A DNA stretch of 64,000 bases from Rothia mucilaginosa ATCC 25296 (GCF_000175615.1 NZ_ACVO01000005.1:127782-191781), one strand, 5' to 3'; positions 19,110 through 29,107 are shown, numbered from the stretch's first letter. Numbers and translations: made by a program. The notes: a model not told the origin generated them from the sequence alone.

Positions 19110-20396
19110 CTATAACTGGTCTTGGCGAGGAATGAACACCTCACGCACCAGAATCAGCATGGAAGCCGCCGCCGGAATAGCGATCAGCGCGCCCAGCACG
19201 CCCCAGAGCGCGCCACCGGCAGCCACCGAAATAATCGCAACACCGGCAGGGACCGATACAGCGCGAGCCATAATACGCGGAGAAATCAGGTACGCCTCCA
19301 CCTGCAAGTACAGGAAGTACGCCACCGCAAACCACAACGCAAGGCTCCAGCCCTGGGTCAGCAGAATCAGTGAGGTCAAAATCAGCGCAATCACGCCACC
19401 AACCAGCGGAATGAACGCCAGAATCATGACGACCAAAGCCATCAACTGCGGGAAGCTGAAGCCCACAAACAGCATAATAAAGAACGCCACAAAAGCATTC
19501 AGAACAGCAACCAGAGCCTGACCCATCACGTAGTTACCCACCGACTCGGTAATCTTGTCGGTAATGTACTTGACACGCACACGCTTAGACGCCGGCGCCA
19601 GGCGCACACCCCACGCCTTGATGGTGTCCATTGAAGTGAGGAAGTACAGGGACAGGAACAGCACAATAATCACGCCGGTCACGCTCTGCGCCAGGGTAGA
19701 GCCCGCAGAAACCAGGCTCGACATGAAGCTATTGACCTGCGAAGAGGAGAACGTTGTCTCCAAGAACTTCGGGATGTTCTCATTCACCCAGGTGCTGATA
19801 TTAAAGCGCTGATCAAGCTCGTGGTACCAATCAGAATCAATCGTGTTCTGATAAATACCCGGCGCATACTGGATAAATTTAGAAGCCTGCTCGCTAATAA
19901 CCGGGCCAATCGTCATGACCAAACCGGTCACGGCGCCAGCAAAACCAGCAAGCACAGCAATCACGCCGATACCGCGCTTAATGCCCCACGACTCCAGGCG
20001 GCGCACAATCGGATCCAGACCCAGAGCAATGAAAATAGCGCCGGTCACCCAACCCACCAAAGCACCCACATTATTGAAAATGTAGTAGGCGAAAAGCGCC
20101 AAACCCACGCCAACGGTCATGAGGAAACCAAAAGCAACCGGGTTGTGCATCATGGAGGTCTTGCCGTTGCCGACCACCTTCGGTGCGGGAGGCGCATCCT
20201 CAGAAGCGGCGGGGACCACCGGAATAGTATCCGTAGGAGGCATGGAAGCGCGGCGGCGGTTAGAACGCACCTGGCTAATGCTTTCGGTCAGCTCGCTGAA
20301 GGTCTCCGTTATCTGGTCGGTGAGGGATTCCTTCTTGCGTGGCTCGTCGGACGATGTTGTCTCTTCGTGAGCTGCTGAGGCTTTCTTCTCGCTCAT
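19110..20396 (-). CDS. AI-2E/PerM-family membrane transporter
   Basis: 428 residues. A charged cytoplasmic N-terminus of about 95 residues, rich in Lys/Glu/Ser/Thr, precedes seven to eight membrane helices in the AI-2E exporter (PerM/YdiK, UPF0118) pattern: paired helices at the start, a soluble loop with conserved hydrophobic helices (about 170-240), then GFSFPQLMALVVMILAFIPLVGG and a final pair. Family members have been linked to signal export or Na+/H+ exchange; the substrate here is unknown. ATG behind AAAGGAAGAGC on the minus strand. Monocistronic by its flanks. Confidence 0.88.
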   Translation of the reverse strand: MSEKKASAAHEETTSSDEPRKKESLTDQITETFSELTESISQVRSNRRRASMPPTDTIPVVPAASEDAPPAPKVVGNGKTSMMHNPVAFGFLMTVGVGLALFAYYIFNNVGALVGWVTGAIFIALGLDPIVRRLESWGIKRGIGVIAVLAGFAGAVTGLVMTIGPVISEQASKFIQYAPGIYQNTIDSDWYHELDQRFNISTWVNENIPKFLETTFSSSQVNSFMSSLVSAGSTLAQSVTGVIIVLFLSLYFLTSMDTIKAWGVRLAPASKRVRVKYITDKITESVGNYVMGQALVAVLNAFVAFFIMLFVGFSFPQLMALVVMILAFIPLVGGVIALILTSLILLTQGWSLALWFAVAYFLYLQVEAYLISPRIMARAVSVPAGVAIISVAAGGALWGVLGALIAIPAAASMLILVREVFIPRQDQL

Positions 20397-20690
20397 GCTC
20401 TTCCTTTCCGGATCATTCCGGGTATTTTTCTCTACTGTGCCATTCTACCGGCTGGTTTACTGTGTTACGGCGTCAACGGTGAATCCCAAAGACAGGGGAG
20501 CGCATGTGGGAGAGATAATTGCGGGGCGGTTTCAGGCAATAGCCCAAACGCTATCCCCGGCATGAGCTCAGAGCGTAGGCGACAGAGAACGGGCGCTCGC
20601 AACGGTGCGTTGTGGGGATAATAGAGGAAGGAACGCGTGAAGGATCTAGCCCGCACGCAACAATAGATACAGAACGTAAAGGAGCCCAGG

Positions 20691-21707
20691 ATGAGCATTA
20701 TTTTTGATCCGGCAGACCGCGGCGCATCCCAGAACGCGGCACAGGGTAACGTCGCGCAGGGTGGTGCAGCACAGAACGGGGCAGCGCAGGAGATTCCCGC
20801 CTCCGTACGTAACGCCATGGAACTGAACCCCAACGCCGGGGCACAGAACGCAGCGGCACAGTCTGCTGGCGAACAGGGCGGCGAGCAGATCCCCTCCGCT
20901 CCCACCTGGCGCTACGAGGTCAACACCCCCGAAGAGTTCCAGAAGTTCGTTCAGCTCTCCAGCCAGGGTGCCGTAATTTTTGCGCTCTACGCGCCGCACT
21001 CGCCCTCCTCCCTGCAGATGCTCGAAGGCGTGCAGAAGCTCGTTGACTCCGCCGCAGGTAGCATGATTTGCGCCGCCGTGGACGTCACCAAGCTCCCCGA
21101 AGCTGCCCAGGCATTCGGCGTGAGCGGCGTGCCCGCGGGCGTTGCCGTTCTGGCGGGCCGCCCGGCACCGATTTACACCGGCCCGGTCAGCGCAGAAGAC
21201 CTCGGCGATGTGCTCTCCCAGGTTCTGCAACTCGCGGCACAGTACCAGCTGCCCGGCGGCTTCGACCCGGTCGTTCCCGAAGATGAAAAGCCCCTGCCGC
21301 CCCTGCACGCAGAAGCTGTCGCCGCCCTCGACCGCGGCGACCTGGAGGGTGCCCGCGCCGCATACCGCAAGGCAATCACCGAGAACCCCGGCGATAAGGA
21401 AGCGAAGCTCGGCCTGGAACAGGTTGAACTGCTCGCCCGCGTGAAGGACCTGGACATGGCAACCGAACGTGCGGCCGCCGCGGCAGACCCCATGAACATT
21501 GACGCCGCGTTCAACGTAGCCGACCTGGACCTGGTCGGCGGCCACGTGGAGGACGCGTACAACCGTCTGCTGCGCCTGTTCAGCGCGGTAGGTCCCGACG
21601 ATAAGGCGCGCGTGCGCGAACGCCTCGTGCAGCTCTTTGACGTGGTGGGTGCATCTGACCCACGCACCGTCAAGGCGCGTGCGGCACTGACCATGGCGCT
21701 GTTCTAA
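20691..21707 (+). CDS. YbbN/CnoX-like thioredoxin-fold protein with TPR-like C-terminus, no CxxC
   Basis: 338 residues. An Ala/Gln-rich disordered N-terminus (about 1-75) leads into a thioredoxin fold (about 80-185), but the usual CxxC is replaced by PHSPSS, so no redox chemistry is expected. The cis-Pro region is GVSGVPAGV. The C-terminal half is helical repeats (about 200-335, AALDRGDLEGARAAYRKA) like YbbN/CnoX, a holdase that hands clients to GroEL and DnaK. SD AAAGGAG at the start. Cytoplasmic. Confidence 0.88.
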   Translation: MSIIFDPADRGASQNAAQGNVAQGGAAQNGAAQEIPASVRNAMELNPNAGAQNAAAQSAGEQGGEQIPSAPTWRYEVNTPEEFQKFVQLSSQGAVIFALYAPHSPSSLQMLEGVQKLVDSAAGSMICAAVDVTKLPEAAQAFGVSGVPAGVAVLAGRPAPIYTGPVSAEDLGDVLSQVLQLAAQYQLPGGFDPVVPEDEKPLPPLHAEAVAALDRGDLEGARAAYRKAITENPGDKEAKLGLEQVELLARVKDLDMATERAAAAADPMNIDAAFNVADLDLVGGHVEDAYNRLLRLFSAVGPDDKARVRERLVQLFDVVGASDPRTVKARAALTMALF

Positions 21708-21945
21708 AGAGGCTCCCCGGTGTGGCAGGGGAAACTTCCACGAGAGATACCCTCCGGAAGATTTGCTCCGGTATATCCGGGATGATGTGTCACGGGCGGG
21801 CCGCCGCCTCGTTCGACCCATAGGGTCGGCGGGGTGGCGGCATCTTCACTGTGGGGCGCCCTGCGAACGGCTTCTCTGCGAATGGTCTTGAACGCCCGGA
21901 CTGTGAACAAATGACATTTTTGAGTATCTTTCAGGAAAAGGTATT

Positions 21946-21972
21946 TTGGCTGATGGGGGGGGGTGGTAGGGT
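21946..21972 (+). promoter_or_regulatory. Candidate leaderless promoter with a G9 tract in the spacer
   Basis: TTGGCT at 21946-21951 and TAGGGT at 21967-21972 flank a 15-nt spacer that contains nine consecutive G (21955-21963). The start ATG is 6 nt after TAGGGT. Change in G number would change the -35/-10 spacing. Confidence 0.45.
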
Positions 21973-21978
21973 GAAAAT

Positions 21979-22977
21979 ATGAACACTAGTCACTTTCCCC
22001 AGAACCCGAATCCGCAAGAACCAGGTTCAGAACAGAACCCGGTACAAGAGACCGCAGTAGAGGCAACCCCCGCCGCAGCAGTACCTCAAGCTAGAGTCCC
22101 CGAATCTGCAGCTCCGGAAGCTACAAACCTCGAGCCTGCAGCTCCGGAAGCTGTAGTTCCCGCATCGGTAGCACCGCAGCTACCCGTCACCCCGCAGGCC
22201 GCACCGACCGCTGGCGCCCGCCCCGCCATCGAAATCCGCGGCCTCACCAAGGCATTCGGTCAGAAGGTCGCCGTCGACCGCATCAACCTGGATATCCCCT
22301 CCGGATCCTTCTACGGGCTGGTCGGCCGCAACGGTGCCGGTAAAACCACCACCATCTCCATGGTCACCGGCATGCTCATGCCCAGCGAAGGTACCGCATA
22401 CGTGCGAGGCATCGACATGTGGACCGAACCGCTCAAGGCGAAAGCACACCTGGGTGTGCTGCCCGACGGTGTGCACCTCTTCGACAAGCTCACCGGTGAG
22501 CAGCTCATCACCTACTCCGGCTACCTGCACGGAATCGATAAGGAAACTGTCGCCTCCCGCGTCAAGGACCTGCTCGTGGCCATGGACCTGACCGACGCTG
22601 CGGGCCGCGCCGTTGCAGACTACTCCGCCGGTATGACAAAGAAGATTGCGCTCGCGGCCGCCCTCGTTCACGCGCCCTCCGTGCTGATTCTGGACGAGCC
22701 CTTCGAGGCGGTCGACCCGGTTTCCGCCGCTAATATTCAGGACATTCTGCGTGGCTTCGTTGCCTCCGGCGGAACTGTCATTATCTCCTCGCACGTGATG
22801 GACCTTGTCCAGCGCCTGTGTGACCACGTGGCCGTCATGGACTCCGGCCGTATTCTCGCCGCCGGAACCGTCGACGAAGTACGCGCCGGCATGAGCCTTG
22901 AAGAACGATTCGTGCAGCTGGTCGGCGGCCGCACCTCCTCGGAAGGATTGTCATGGTTGGGCACCTCGTCTCACTAA
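21979..22977 (+). CDS. ABC transporter ATP-binding protein
   Basis: 332 residues. The first 75 are Pro/Ala/Glu-rich and hold an imperfect 10-residue repeat (a 17-bp direct repeat at 22106-22122 and 22136-22152). Then a full ATPase: Walker A GRNGAGKTT (about 118-126), signature YSAGMTKK, Walker B VLILDEPFEAVDP, H-switch SSHVMD. The pattern is that of ABC-2 type exporters that work as half transporters with a separate permease. Overlaps the permease gene by 25 bp. The start context suggests a leaderless transcript behind a G9 tract. Confidence 0.92.
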   Translation: MNTSHFPQNPNPQEPGSEQNPVQETAVEATPAAAVPQARVPESAAPEATNLEPAAPEAVVPASVAPQLPVTPQAAPTAGARPAIEIRGLTKAFGQKVAVDRINLDIPSGSFYGLVGRNGAGKTTTISMVTGMLMPSEGTAYVRGIDMWTEPLKAKAHLGVLPDGVHLFDKLTGEQLITYSGYLHGIDKETVASRVKDLLVAMDLTDAAGRAVADYSAGMTKKIALAAALVHAPSVLILDEPFEAVDPVSAANIQDILRGFVASGGTVIISSHVMDLVQRLCDHVAVMDSGRILAAGTVDEVRAGMSLEERFVQLVGGRTSSEGLSWLGTSSH

Positions 22978-24629
22978 AGTGGCAGTATGTGCTCGCTTCC
23001 TTCCGCCGTAGCATCTGGGCGCTCATCGGCTTGATTTTTGCGGCGCTCTACGCGGGCGGCATGCTCTTCGGTCTCGGCTCCACATACGTGATTGCTAATT
23101 CGAAGGTCCCCGAATACGGTCAGCTCGGAACCCTCCTTGTGGGCACCGTTGTGGCGCTCGCCTGGGCAGTCGTCCCTATCTTCTTCAGCGGACTGGACGG
23201 CACCCTGGATGAGAGCCGATTCGTGCTCTTCCCCATCAAGCCCTCCACCCTGCAGAAGGGTCAGTTCCTCGGCGGGTTCGTGGGTATCCCCGGCATCGCG
23301 AGCATCATTGCCGTGCTGCTGGGTGCTATCGCGTTTATATCGCAGCCGCTCGCGCTGGTCGTGTACCTCATCTGCTGCGTGCTCGGCCTTGCGAACCTCA
23401 TGGTGTGGGCGCGTCTCGCCAACCGCCTGGGCATGGTGCTGAACGATAACCCGCGCATCGCCAACACCCTGATGATCGTTGCCGCAATGCTACTGATGAG
23501 TGCCGGCTTCATCTTCGGTGGAACGATGATTTACCTGACCAATCATTGGGAAGAAGTGCTGCCCTACCTGCCCTGGCTGGGCGTGACCCCCTTCGGTTCC
23601 GCTTTTGCTGTGCCCTACTTTATGGCGACCGGCAATATGGGTGCAGCCCTTGGCTGCCTGGCTCTGACCCTCGTCTACCTGGTTGGTGGATGGTGGCTGT
23701 GGGGTAAGAACCTCGCACGCTCCATGGCGAATGTGGGTGGTGGCGCCCACCACGCGAGCGCAGCTGAAGTCGCCGCAGGTGACCTGGGCTTGTTCGCTCG
23801 CTTCCCCGCAACTCCTCGCGGTGCCGTAGCGGCACGAACCCTGCACTCATTCCTGAAAGACAACCGTCTGCAGATGCTGACCGCAAGCACCGCCATGATT
23901 TACCTGATGCTGACAGTGGCCATGCCGCTGTTCCTGAGCTCGGTAGGCTCCTTCGAAAGTCAGGTCAATTTCAACGGTGTTAACGCGGCTGAAGCCAACC
24001 AGATTATCAATAGCGGCGTTATGCAGCTCTTCGGATTCTGGATGTACTTCTGCACCATTTTCACCGGCTACTACATGTGCTACCTCGTCTCCTACGACAA
24101 CACCGCATTCAGCCTGCACGTGCTCTCCCCGCTGCGCGGTATTGACGACCGTCTTGGTCGTCTCTGGGGCTACAGCATCCTGACGGTTCCGGTCGTGGTG
24201 GTGATGGTGTTCGTCGCCTGCGTAGCAAATGGACACCTGGAACTTTTCCCCATCGTGCTGATGCACCAGCTGGGCGTGTTCGCTGCGGCTGCAGGTATTG
24301 GATGCGTACTGGATACCTTCATTAGTCCGCCCGTGGCGCCTCCCGGGGCTAACCCGTTCAAGAACCCGAAGAACACTGACGGCTTCGCTAAGCAGCTGCT
24401 GCTGATGCTCTCTATAGTTTTGGTGATGCTCAGCGCGCTGCCCGGCGGTATCTCTGTTGTCGTGTACATTTTCCGCACGCAGGATGTGCTGACCCTCGTC
24501 TACGGTGGCTTGATTCAGCTGCTGATTGGTGCTGCACTGCTCGTGGGCGGCGTGGCGTGGGGCGGCCACCGCTACGACAAGGTCAGCTCCAAGATGCTGG
24601 AACGTGTGGCACGCTTCCAGGCGAACTAA
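22953..24629 (+). CDS. ABC transporter permease (ABC-2-like, large)
   Basis: 558 residues with about twelve to fourteen hydrophobic segments in two halves separated by a soluble segment (about 255-300). Partner of the ATPase encoded just before, whose gene it overlaps by 25 bp. No substrate is evident; no biosynthetic or toxin gene is next to it. The N-terminus starts at ATG 22953 (MVGHLVSLKWQYV), a common beginning for actinobacterial ABC-2 permeases of this type. Followed by a terminator at 24667-24710. Confidence 0.85.
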   Translation: MVGHLVSLKWQYVLASFRRSIWALIGLIFAALYAGGMLFGLGSTYVIANSKVPEYGQLGTLLVGTVVALAWAVVPIFFSGLDGTLDESRFVLFPIKPSTLQKGQFLGGFVGIPGIASIIAVLLGAIAFISQPLALVVYLICCVLGLANLMVWARLANRLGMVLNDNPRIANTLMIVAAMLLMSAGFIFGGTMIYLTNHWEEVLPYLPWLGVTPFGSAFAVPYFMATGNMGAALGCLALTLVYLVGGWWLWGKNLARSMANVGGGAHHASAAEVAAGDLGLFARFPATPRGAVAARTLHSFLKDNRLQMLTASTAMIYLMLTVAMPLFLSSVGSFESQVNFNGVNAAEANQIINSGVMQLFGFWMYFCTIFTGYYMCYLVSYDNTAFSLHVLSPLRGIDDRLGRLWGYSILTVPVVVVMVFVACVANGHLELFPIVLMHQLGVFAAAAGIGCVLDTFISPPVAPPGANPFKNPKNTDGFAKQLLLMLSIVLVMLSALPGGISVVVYIFRTQDVLTLVYGGLIQLLIGAALLVGGVAWGGHRYDKVSSKMLERVARFQAN

Positions 24630-24666
24630 CAAGAGTCGAAGCTCCAGCACATCAGGAATAAACGAG

Positions 24667-24710
24667 AGGGGTTCCGTGTTAGGTACTAAGCCTGGCGCGG
24701 AACCCCTTTT
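24667..24710 (+). terminator. Intrinsic terminator of the ABC exporter operon
   Basis: AGGGGTTCCG (24667-24676) pairs with CGGAACCCCT (24698-24707) around a 21-nt loop, followed by TTTT. Confidence 0.75.
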
Positions 24711-24924
24711 CTGTGCCGCACGAATTTCTAGCCCTGAACTTCTAGCGGAAAGAAGCTCACTGCAATACCTAAGAGTCTATGGTTGAGCTGTGGCCTGCCT
24801 CCATATTGACCGCCCGTGGGCTCAGTACCTCCCAACTGCTACTAAAATAGAGAAGGCGCCGATCACCCAACCGTGCAGCGGCGCCCCTCACCCTATGTAT
24901 CCCACCTCATCATCAAGGAGAAAC

Positions 24925-25224
24925 ATGAGCTCGATCGAAGGCATCGAAGACCCCTTTGGCCCCGGAACCGCAGGCGGCACCGCCCTGCTCGAACGCGAAG
25001 AAACCCAGCTTTCTGAGCCCGGCGACCACGAGCGCTTCTCCCACTACGTACGCAAGGAAAAGATCCTCGAATCGGCGCTGACCGGTGAACCCGTACGCGC
25101 CCTCTGCGGCAAAATGTGGGTACCCGGCCGTGACCCGCAGAAATTCCCCGTCTGCCCCCAGTGCAAGGAAATCTACGAAGGCCTCGCACCCGGCAATGAC
25201 GGCGACAACGGCTCCGGCGAATAA
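24925..25224 (+). CDS. DUF3039 family protein
   Basis: 99 residues. The core ERFSHYVRKEKILESALTG, ALCGK, WVPGRDP, FPVCPQCKEIY is the DUF3039 signature, with three cysteines (C-x17-C-x2-C) that may bind metal. Function unknown; actinobacteria keep it beside a DEAD/DEAH helicase, as here (330 bp apart), so a joint role in nucleic-acid metabolism is possible. Start: ATG 24925 with AAGGAG upstream; a longer in-frame start at 24790 lacks conserved sequence. Confidence 0.9.
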   Translation: MSSIEGIEDPFGPGTAGGTALLEREETQLSEPGDHERFSHYVRKEKILESALTGEPVRALCGKMWVPGRDPQKFPVCPQCKEIYEGLAPGNDGDNGSGE

Positions 25225-25554
25225 TACGCGCCAGGCGACACGCCTCAGACAATACATCTCAGACAATACGCCTGAATAAATACGAATAAATAACACGCCG
25301 CAGCAACAAGACTCAACGGTCCAACACCGCTCATGAGACTTTGCTGACGAGCACCAAATTCTTGCACCACAGCCCGGCAACAACCTGCGGATGTGGTGCT
25401 AGAATTTAACCTCGCTGTGCCCGGACCGCCAGAGGCTAAGAACACCAGAGCGCTAGGAACACCAGAGTGCCCACCACCTCCATACGGGGGAGAAGCGCCC
25501 CTGCGCTGAGTCGGCGGAAGGAATCAGTAGAGGTAGACGAGGAAGAAGGAGAGA
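25225..25554. other. Intergenic region (330 bp) with short direct repeats
   Basis: CTCAGACAATAC occurs twice with a 14-bp period (25244-25255 and 25258-25269), followed by GAATAAATA twice. No gene, hairpin or good promoter recognised. Confidence 0.4.
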
Positions 25555-27342
25555 ATGAGCGCACCCGCAGAGGAACCCACACTATTCGACAGTATGGTGA
25601 AGCCGAAGCTCTCCCCGGCATACCCCGACCGCGCCCCCTGGGGTACTTCCGTCAGCCTGCGTGCCTGGCAGGCAGAAGCCATGCAGAAGTACTTCGAAAC
25701 CAACCCCCGCGACTTCATGGCAGTCGCAACCCCCGGCGCGGGTAAAACCACGTTCGCGCTCACCCTCGCGAAGGAACTATTCAACCGCGGCACGGTCCGC
25801 CAGCTCATTGTTGTGGCGCCGACCGACCACCTGAAAAAGCAGTGGGCAGACGCCGCCGCGAAGGTCGGTATTCCCATTGACCCGAACTTCAAGAACGCGG
25901 ATGTGACCATCAGCCGTCACTACAAGGGTGTGGCGCTGACCTACGCGCAGGTGGCGAATAAGCCGCAGCTGCACGCCCGCAACACCGAGGAAACGAAAAC
26001 CCTCGTGATTTTTGACGAAATTCACCACGCCGGTGATTCCCTTTCCTGGGGTGACGGCCTGCGTGAAGCGTTCGACGACGCGACTCGCCGCGTGGCGCTG
26101 ACCGGTACCCCGTTCCGTTCGGACACCTCCCCGATTCCGTTCGTCACCTACGAGGTTGATAATGACGGAATCCGCCGTTCTAAGGCAGATTACTCTTACG
26201 GTTACGGCCCAGCGCTGAAGGACCACGTGGTGCGCCCGGTCATCTTCATGGCGTACTCGGGCCAGATGCGTTGGCGTACCTCCGCCGGTGAGGAAATGGC
26301 GGCAAACCTCGGCGAAGGTTTCACCAAGGACATTACCTCCCAGGCGTGGCGAACCGCCCTCGACCCCAACGGCGAATGGATCCCGACCGTACTCGCGGCG
26401 GCCGATAAGCGCCTGACCGAGGTGCGCCGCACCGTGCCCGACGCCGGTGCGCTTGTCATCGCAACCGACCACGCGGACGCCAAAGCCTACGCCGAACAGA
26501 TTCAGAAAATCACCGGCGAATACCCCGCCGTGATCCTCTCTGACGACCGTGAAGCCTCCGCAAAAATCGACGAATTCCGTGAAGGCATGCAGCGCTGGAT
26601 GGTCGCCGTGCGCATGGTGTCCGAAGGCGTGGACGTGCCCCGCCTCGCCGTGGGCGTGTACGCCACCAGCACCAGCACTCCGCTGTTCTTCGCGCAGGCG
26701 ATCGGCCGTTTCGTGCGTGCCCGCAAGCGCGGCGAAACCGCCTCCGTGTTCCTGCCGTCGGTGCCGCAGCTGATGATGCTTGCCAACGATATGGAAGTAG
26801 AACGCGACCACGCCCTCGACCGCGGCGCACCCCAGGAAATCGACCCCATGGTTGAGGGCCTGGACGATCACCTCCTCGAAGAAGCAAACCGCGAGGAACG
26901 CGCCTCCGAGCAGCTGGCACGCGGCAAGTTCGAGGCGCTCGGCTCCGAGGCGTCCTTCCACGGTGTGCTGTTCGACGGCGCCGAGTTCGCCTCCGGCAAC
27001 CTTGCCGTGGGTAGTGAGGAGGAGCAGGACTTCCTGGGTATTCCGGGTCTGCTGGATGCCGAGCAGGTCGGTACGCTGTTGCGAGCGCATCAGCGTGAGC
27101 ATGCGGCACGCCGCCCGGCGACTGCGGCGCCTTCGGTGGTGGATCACCGCCAGTTGAAGGAGCTACGCAATAAGTTGGCGAAGAATGTGGCGGCGTGGTC
27201 GATTCGTTCGGGTCAGCCGCACGGCGTGATTCATAATGAGCTGCGTAAGATTTGTGGCGGCCCGGCGGTCGCGCAGGCTTCTGCTGAGCAGATTCAGGCG
27301 CGTATCGATAAGCTGTCGGACTGGTTCGTAGGCCGACGCTAG
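25555..27342 (+). CDS. DEAD/DEAH-box superfamily 2 helicase
   Basis: 595 residues. N-terminal RecA-like domain with a Q-like motif (LRAWQAEAM), Walker A ATPGAGKT (about 58-65), DEIHHAG motif II near residue 152, LTGTPFRSD motif III; C-terminal helicase domain with VSEGVDVPRL and FAQAIGRFVRARKRGE (motifs V/VI). Similar to XPB/RecG-type single-polypeptide helicases of actinobacteria, of unknown role. SD AGAAGGAGAG before ATG 25555. Paired with DUF3039 upstream as in relatives. Ended by a hairpin at 27365. Confidence 0.9.
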   Translation: MSAPAEEPTLFDSMVKPKLSPAYPDRAPWGTSVSLRAWQAEAMQKYFETNPRDFMAVATPGAGKTTFALTLAKELFNRGTVRQLIVVAPTDHLKKQWADAAAKVGIPIDPNFKNADVTISRHYKGVALTYAQVANKPQLHARNTEETKTLVIFDEIHHAGDSLSWGDGLREAFDDATRRVALTGTPFRSDTSPIPFVTYEVDNDGIRRSKADYSYGYGPALKDHVVRPVIFMAYSGQMRWRTSAGEEMAANLGEGFTKDITSQAWRTALDPNGEWIPTVLAAADKRLTEVRRTVPDAGALVIATDHADAKAYAEQIQKITGEYPAVILSDDREASAKIDEFREGMQRWMVAVRMVSEGVDVPRLAVGVYATSTSTPLFFAQAIGRFVRARKRGETASVFLPSVPQLMMLANDMEVERDHALDRGAPQEIDPMVEGLDDHLLEEANREERASEQLARGKFEALGSEASFHGVLFDGAEFASGNLAVGSEEEQDFLGIPGLLDAEQVGTLLRAHQREHAARRPATAAPSVVDHRQLKELRNKLAKNVAAWSIRSGQPHGVIHNELRKICGGPAVAQASAEQIQARIDKLSDWFVGRR

Positions 27343-27661
27343 AACGTGGATAGAACGTAAAGAGAAGCCCCGCGGGTGTGTGCGCGCTCGTGGGGCTTTT
27401 CGTGTGCATAAAATGCAAAAATGTTGGGTTTGCGGCACGATAATCATGGCAGCGCGGAGATAGAACGTGTAGCCTAGTGGGGGTAAGTTCTTTAGAAAAC
27501 ACGGCATGGTCGCCGGGCTCAGGGAACTTTCCATTGATGCGCAGCATGTAGGTCTATGCTGGGTCATCAAAACTTTAAGAAACACCATGCAACCAACCCA
27601 GGATGGCGCGCCCCGGGATAGTGCGCACTGGGACGGTTGCACCAACCATTGAAGGACAGTG
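27343..27661. other. Intergenic region (319 bp) before the first glycine-rich gene
   Basis: Contains the terminator at 27365-27398 and the promoter region of the glycine-rich gene, in which no convincing -35/-10 pair could be picked. Confidence 0.4.
27365..27398 (+). terminator. Terminator of the helicase gene (first of three related hairpins)
   Basis: AAGCCCCGCGGG pairs with CTCGTGGGGCTT (two G-U pairs), followed by TT. Shares stem and GTGTG loop with hairpins at 29148 and 30981. Confidence 0.75.
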
Positions 27662-29107
27662 ATGTCTCATATTTCTCGCCGTAAGGTCGTGAAGGGTGCC
27701 GCCTGGGCAACCCCTGTCATTGCGGCCTCTTCAGTAGTGCCAGCTTACGCTGCGTCTCCTGAATGTACTACTTTTTCAGACACGCCTTTTATCTCTATCA
27801 ACGGCGATAATACCCGCCGTGTGGAAGAACAAGAATACGTTCACCGCCGCTACTCAGGTGTAAAGCTTCGATTTGAGTTGATTGGCGGCGCTGGGGCCAC
27901 ACTTCACGGAAAGAGCACTCGAGGGGGATCGGGCGCGAAAGTTACCGGAATCATAGATCTTGACACTCCAGCTATTGTCGAAGTTGTCGCGGGCGGCGGT
28001 GGTATGTTTGGGCTCCGCGGTTATGGACATGGTAAAGAGGAGGATTACAGCGAATATCGACTTGATGGTATTCAAGGTGGGGCAGGTTTCGGAGACGGAG
28101 GTAGTGTTCCCAGTGTAAGAATTCCTCAAGATATTATGCGTGAGGTCGAATCCCGCTGGGCAGAGGCTGGGCAGTGGGATAACAGTTACAATCCTCAGCT
28201 CCCCATGGACGAACTTCACGGTTGCCCTGGCGGCGGTTCGTCTGCTCTTCTCGTCAATGGGGAGGTCATCGCGGTTGCAGGTGGCGGCGGAGGCGGAGCT
28301 TTCATCGCGAAAACGTATACCACCCCACCTAACGCGCACCATTTCCCCGGTACTGTAAATGTTCGTATGATTGGTCCGGAAGACCTCACGAGTGGTCCTT
28401 CATATAGCGCGGGTGGATCAGCTGAACGAGCACGTGGGGATGATGCCACGGCCGGTCGTATGTACTACGCTCAGGACTCGCGTATTCACCTAAACGTTGA
28501 AGGCGGTAAGGGTGGAGGCAACGGCATCGGTGGTGCCGGTGGCATCAAGCCCACGGTGTTGAAGGGCACCCCTAACAGGGTCTTTAGCTTTAGCAGTCAG
28601 AATAACCAGGTCATTTATAGTTCTTCGACTGCAGGCAATCCTGGTACCGGTGGACTACAAGGCAAAGGTGGAGATGGCGTAGTTTCTATAAGCTACCAGC
28701 TTGATAACAACGAGCCAGAAGACGGATACCAGAAGAGTAACTTGGAAGTTATTGAAACCCCCGATGGTGACCGATACGAGATTGGGTACGAGGACGTAGC
28801 CCCCTACTTTAACGGCGCGCAGATTATTGTGTCCGGTGCTGGTGGCGGTGGCTACGGCGGTGGCGGCTCCGGTGCTGCCCTCTCACAGTCATGCATTACG
28901 ATTGCCCAGAAATGGAATAACAACCCGAAGGGTATTCGACAGAGTGTGGGATATACATTGATAGCTGGTGCTGGAGGTGCAGGAGGGTCCTACCTTGCCC
29001 CAAATGTTATAGAAGGGGAAATTTCCAGCGCTAACAACGACCATGATGGACATCAGTTCGCATCTGACGGTAGCGCGGCAGTGTACCTCTGTGATCTTGG
29101 CTGGTAG
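27662..29107 (+). CDS. Tat-exported glycine-rich surface protein, copy 1
   Basis: 481 residues. A twin-arginine signal (SRRKVV at 5-10, hydrophobic AAWATPVIAASSVV, AYA cleavage site near 30) leads to a Gly-rich domain of about 450 residues with clusters such as VVAGGGG, VAGGGGGGAF and SGAGGGGYGGGGSGAAL, matching the general pattern of Gly_rich_2 or ALK-type glycine-rich domains. Two Cys lie near the ends of the mature chain (C35 and one in VYLCDLGW) and could pair. No LPXTG, lipobox or membrane anchor, so secreted or non-covalently bound. GTG 27659 is in frame, but ATG 27662 is 5 nt after GAAGGA and preferred. Paralogue follows at 29558. Role unknown; adhesin or matrix protein would fit an oral organism (inference). 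Confidence 0.8.
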   Translation: MSHISRRKVVKGAAWATPVIAASSVVPAYAASPECTTFSDTPFISINGDNTRRVEEQEYVHRRYSGVKLRFELIGGAGATLHGKSTRGGSGAKVTGIIDLDTPAIVEVVAGGGGMFGLRGYGHGKEEDYSEYRLDGIQGGAGFGDGGSVPSVRIPQDIMREVESRWAEAGQWDNSYNPQLPMDELHGCPGGGSSALLVNGEVIAVAGGGGGGAFIAKTYTTPPNAHHFPGTVNVRMIGPEDLTSGPSYSAGGSAERARGDDATAGRMYYAQDSRIHLNVEGGKGGGNGIGGAGGIKPTVLKGTPNRVFSFSSQNNQVIYSSSTAGNPGTGGLQGKGGDGVVSISYQLDNNEPEDGYQKSNLEVIETPDGDRYEIGYEDVAPYFNGAQIIVSGAGGGGYGGGGSGAALSQSCITIAQKWNNNPKGIRQSVGYTLIAGAGGAGGSYLAPNVIEGEISSANNDHDGHQFASDGSAAVYLCDLGW

